Under the pieces are notes generated by a model. The model was given only the letters and a program-made list of their open reading frames with translations. It made no database searches and was not told the DNA's origin. Shown here piece after piece: positions 38,701-39,720 of a DNA stretch of 39,720 bases. How positions within the stretch are numbered: position 1 is the first letter of the stretch; each line of letters opens with the position of its first letter. The stretch lies in the NCBI GenBank assembly GCA_026770585.1, contig MU646997.1:85536-125255 (forward strand), in the 5' to 3' direction. This DNA is from Baffinella frigidus. Taxonomy: Eukaryota > Cryptophyceae > Cryptomonadales > Baffinellaceae. The position numbers and the translations under genes were made by a program.

Positions 38701-38817
38701 ACCCCCAAACCCTAACAACAGGTTATCGCGGACCGGCACCACATCCATATGAACTCGACCAAGTGGCTGACGCTCACGGAGTACGTGCTGTACCTCGGCC
38801 GCGACGGCATCGCTGAG
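35680..38817 (+). CDS. KIN17: KIN17 gene, five 5' exons (partial)
   Basis: Exons 35680-35774, 35959-36040, 36838-36928, 37630-37670 and 38722-38817 join into exactly 135 codons. KIN17 is a conserved nuclear DNA- and RNA-binding protein linked to replication, repair and splicing. The N-terminus (FLAPKAIANRIKAKGLTKLR) is the family hallmark. Residues 34-56 form the zinc finger with Cys34, Cys37, His50 and His56. Exons 3-5 give the winged-helix domain, including IADRHHIHMNSTKW and LYLGRDGIAE. The spacing between LDVLKRK and HIHMN equals that of animal KIN17. The protein is about 390 residues in animals, so roughly two thirds lie beyond the window. Exons 3 and 5 have truncated duplicates in adjacent introns; exons 1, 2 and 4 do not. 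Confidence 0.92.
35959..36040 (+). CDS. KIN17: KIN17 exon 2, C2H2 zinc finger
   Basis: Acceptor ccgcag and donor gtgctc. It encodes YCQLCEKACRDENGYKCHTM and SESHLRQ. The two Cys and two His ligands are all present. The phase-2 junction completes Trp32. Confidence 0.95.
36421..36835 (-). repeat. CCCTAAA arrays of KIN17 intron 2
   Basis: Degenerate CCCTAAA and CATAAAC units lie between the two exon 3 echoes and the exon. The plus strand is C-rich, as is the KIN17 sense strand. Confidence 0.85.
36523..36770 (+). pseudogene. Two truncated KIN17 exon 3 copies
   Basis: The copy at 36523-36580 has an ag acceptor and reads VRVFVDNPAEFVDLYSKKF in frame, then ends without a donor. The copy at 36702-36770 follows gtag and is frameshifted near 36745. 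CCCTAAA-type repeats separate them. Both precede the intact exon. Confidence 0.85.
36838..36928 (+). CDS. KIN17: KIN17 exon 3, winged helix
   Basis: Acceptor aaaag and donor gtcgct, 30 codons plus one base. It encodes VRVFADNPAEFVDSYSKEFH and DAYLDVLKRK. It is the last and only complete of three copies; the two upstream ones (36523-36580 and 36702-36770) keep the acceptor end and lose the donor end. Confidence 0.85.
37060..37640 (+). repeat. GAAT/GGAT tetranucleotide-rich stretch
   Basis: Degenerate GAATGAATG and GGATGAATG repeats on both sides of a foldback element in KIN17 intron 3. Confidence 0.8.
37265..37388. mobile_element. Foldback element, TTTAATTTAAAA type
   Basis: Arms AAACACTTTTAATTTAAAA and complement; both GAAATTTACTACACA and its inverse lie inside. 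KIN17 intron 3. Confidence 0.8.
37630..37670 (+). CDS. KIN17: KIN17 exon 4 (micro-exon)
   Basis: Acceptor gtgcag and donor gtctgc around 41 bases. It encodes EHVRSQARALYHE, which fills precisely the gap expected between exons 3 and 5 and ends in a Tyr-x-Glu like the Tyr-Asn-Glu of relatives. Found by phase and length. Confidence 0.75.
37970..38171. mobile_element. Foldback element, CCACTCGAGG family, copy 3
   Basis: Arms ACCACTCGAGGCTAGAAATG and complement; GAGATTTACTACACACC inside. It lies in KIN17 intron 4. Confidence 0.85.
38343..38548 (+). pseudogene. Acceptor-side echoes of KIN17 exon 5
   Basis: Two fragments (38343-38370 and 38524-38548) share the exon's first bases, including GTTATTGCGGACCGGC-like sequence, and then diverge into unrelated repeats. 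Both lie upstream of the intact exon. Confidence 0.7.
38722..38817 (+). CDS. KIN17: KIN17 exon 5, winged helix
   Basis: 32 codons, phase 0 at both ends, acceptor aacag and donor gtcccg. It encodes VIADRHHIHMNSTKWLTLTE and YVLYLGRDGIAE, strongly like KIN17. Acceptor-side echoes lie upstream at 38343-38370 and 38524-38548 and perhaps 38640. A donor-side echo lies downstream at 39250-39350. The next exon, expected to encode the Lys-Gly-Trp segment, is not in the window. Confidence 0.9.
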
Positions 38818-39249
38818 GTCCCGCCCCGCCTTCCCCTATAGCCAAATAGCGAAATATAGCTAAATAACTAACAAGGAACCCTTCATGCTGAACCCGGGTT
38901 CGGTATTAAGGGTTTCTTGTTAGGGGCTCCTAGTCCGGGGACATGTTTAATTGCAAGAAAATGAATCCCTGTTTGTTCATAGGAGTTGGCCGAAGGTTAA
39001 TTAGGGCCCTAAGTAAATATAAGTAGGGCCATAATCCGGTTCGGTAGGCCATTTCCTTGTACATGAACATGTTCCCGGATGAGCCCCGCCTGATCCAGCG
39101 TCCTTACGCTTTCCCTCACGCTCCGTACGCGTCCCTACGTTTTCCTTACGCGTCGTTAGGCTTCGTTGTAAGGGGTTCGTGTTCCATAAGAATGTTTCCT
39201 TGGGGGGGGGGGGTCGTACTTAGCGATTGGGGAGCGACACGTCCGCGTG

Positions 39250-39350
39250 AAATCAACCAAGTGGCTCACGCTCACCCTACGCTCAAAACCCTACACCCTA
39301 CACCCTACACCCTACTACGTGCTGTACCGTACAGGCCGGGATGGTATCGC
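39250..39350 (+). pseudogene. KIN17 exon 5 copy split by a heptamer array
   Basis: Sequence for STKWLTLT is followed by about 40 bases (39276-39315) of CCCTACA repeats and then YVLY and GRDGIAE with the donor. ACGCTCA occurs on both sides of the left junction. The reading frame stays open through the insert, but the copy lacks the exon's first third and the acceptor. Confidence 0.8.
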
Positions 39351-39599
39351 TGAGGTCCTGCACCGCCCCCAATCCCTAGCTCTCTCAGTCGATTTGGGCG
39401 AAGCGATTTGGCAAGCCGGGCACGTTGGAGCGGAAACGTTGACGCGTTTGTATCGCGTACCCAGCGTGTCGACTTGGGAATAGTCGGTCAACCCGAGGGT
39501 GGGGCATCGCTGCACTCCAAAGTTGACGGAGGTGTACCGCGAATCCACAACGTCAACGTTCGAATAGTCCGGCATCCCGACTGAGGCAGAGTTTCTGGG

Positions 39600-39720
39600 A
39601 ACCCTACAAGCCCTAAACCCTAAACCCTAAACCCTAAACCCTAAACCCTAAACCCTAAACCCTATCAACCATAAATCCTAACCCCTAAACCCTAAACCCT
39701 AAACCCTAAACCCTACACCC
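39600..39720 (-). repeat. CCCTAAA array at the right edge
   Basis: Near-perfect CCCTAAA units up to the end of the window. It is probably still in a KIN17 intron, not a chromosome end, because later exons are missing. Confidence 0.85.

Noticed and set aside
39600-39720. True telomere at the right end
   Set aside because: Identical arrays occur throughout, and KIN17 exons are missing beyond the edge.

Overview
The window is nuclear DNA of a eukaryote, most likely a microalga. It has many short GC-rich exons with GT-AG introns, long introns full of plant-type telomere-like heptamers (TTTAGGG and variants), and small foldback transposons. I see no bacterial-style operons. A prasinophyte-like green alga would fit, but that is a guess. 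There is one 145-base gap (N) at 29378-29522. All calls were made by eye; no search was run.

Three genes can be read from exons whose splice phases fit end to end. (1) On the minus strand, exons from about 8920 down to 2604 encode a dihydroneopterin aldolase (FolB) with an N-terminal targeting-like peptide. Its last exons lie left of 2604 or were not found. (2) On the minus strand, 20 exons from 35406 down to 16673 form one continuous frame of 614 codons. It has two PDZ domains at the N-terminal side and then mostly coiled-coil or polar sequence; I do not recognise the protein as a whole. (3) On the plus strand from 35680, five exons give the zinc finger and most of the winged-helix domain of KIN17. 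The gene runs off the right edge. Genes 2 and 3 are divergent and share about 290 bases of upstream DNA. A GC-rich plus-strand ORF at 15078-15704 may be a fourth gene.

The most unusual property is the structure of the introns. About two dozen exons are accompanied by truncated copies of themselves ('echoes') in the neighbouring introns. In every case I could score, echoes upstream of the intact exon keep its acceptor end, and echoes downstream keep its donor end. This is what repeated tandem duplications with one breakpoint in the exon and one in the intron would leave. Spaces between echoes are filled by heptamer arrays, each homogenised to its own variant, and by foldback elements, some of which sit inside echoes. 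Most arrays read C-rich (CCCTAAA) in the sense strand of the host gene, so their orientation flips at the divergent promoter. One KIN17 exon echo is split by a heptamer array.

Layout: 1-2500 repeats, foldback elements and a TTTAGGG array, no secure gene; 2.5-9.1 kb folB; 9.1-15.0 kb repeats, inverted-repeat elements and a 1.07-kb terminal-inverted-repeat element; 15.08-15.70 kb plus-strand ORF; 16.67-35.41 kb PDZ gene; 35.41-35.68 kb divergent promoter; 35.68 kb to the end KIN17.
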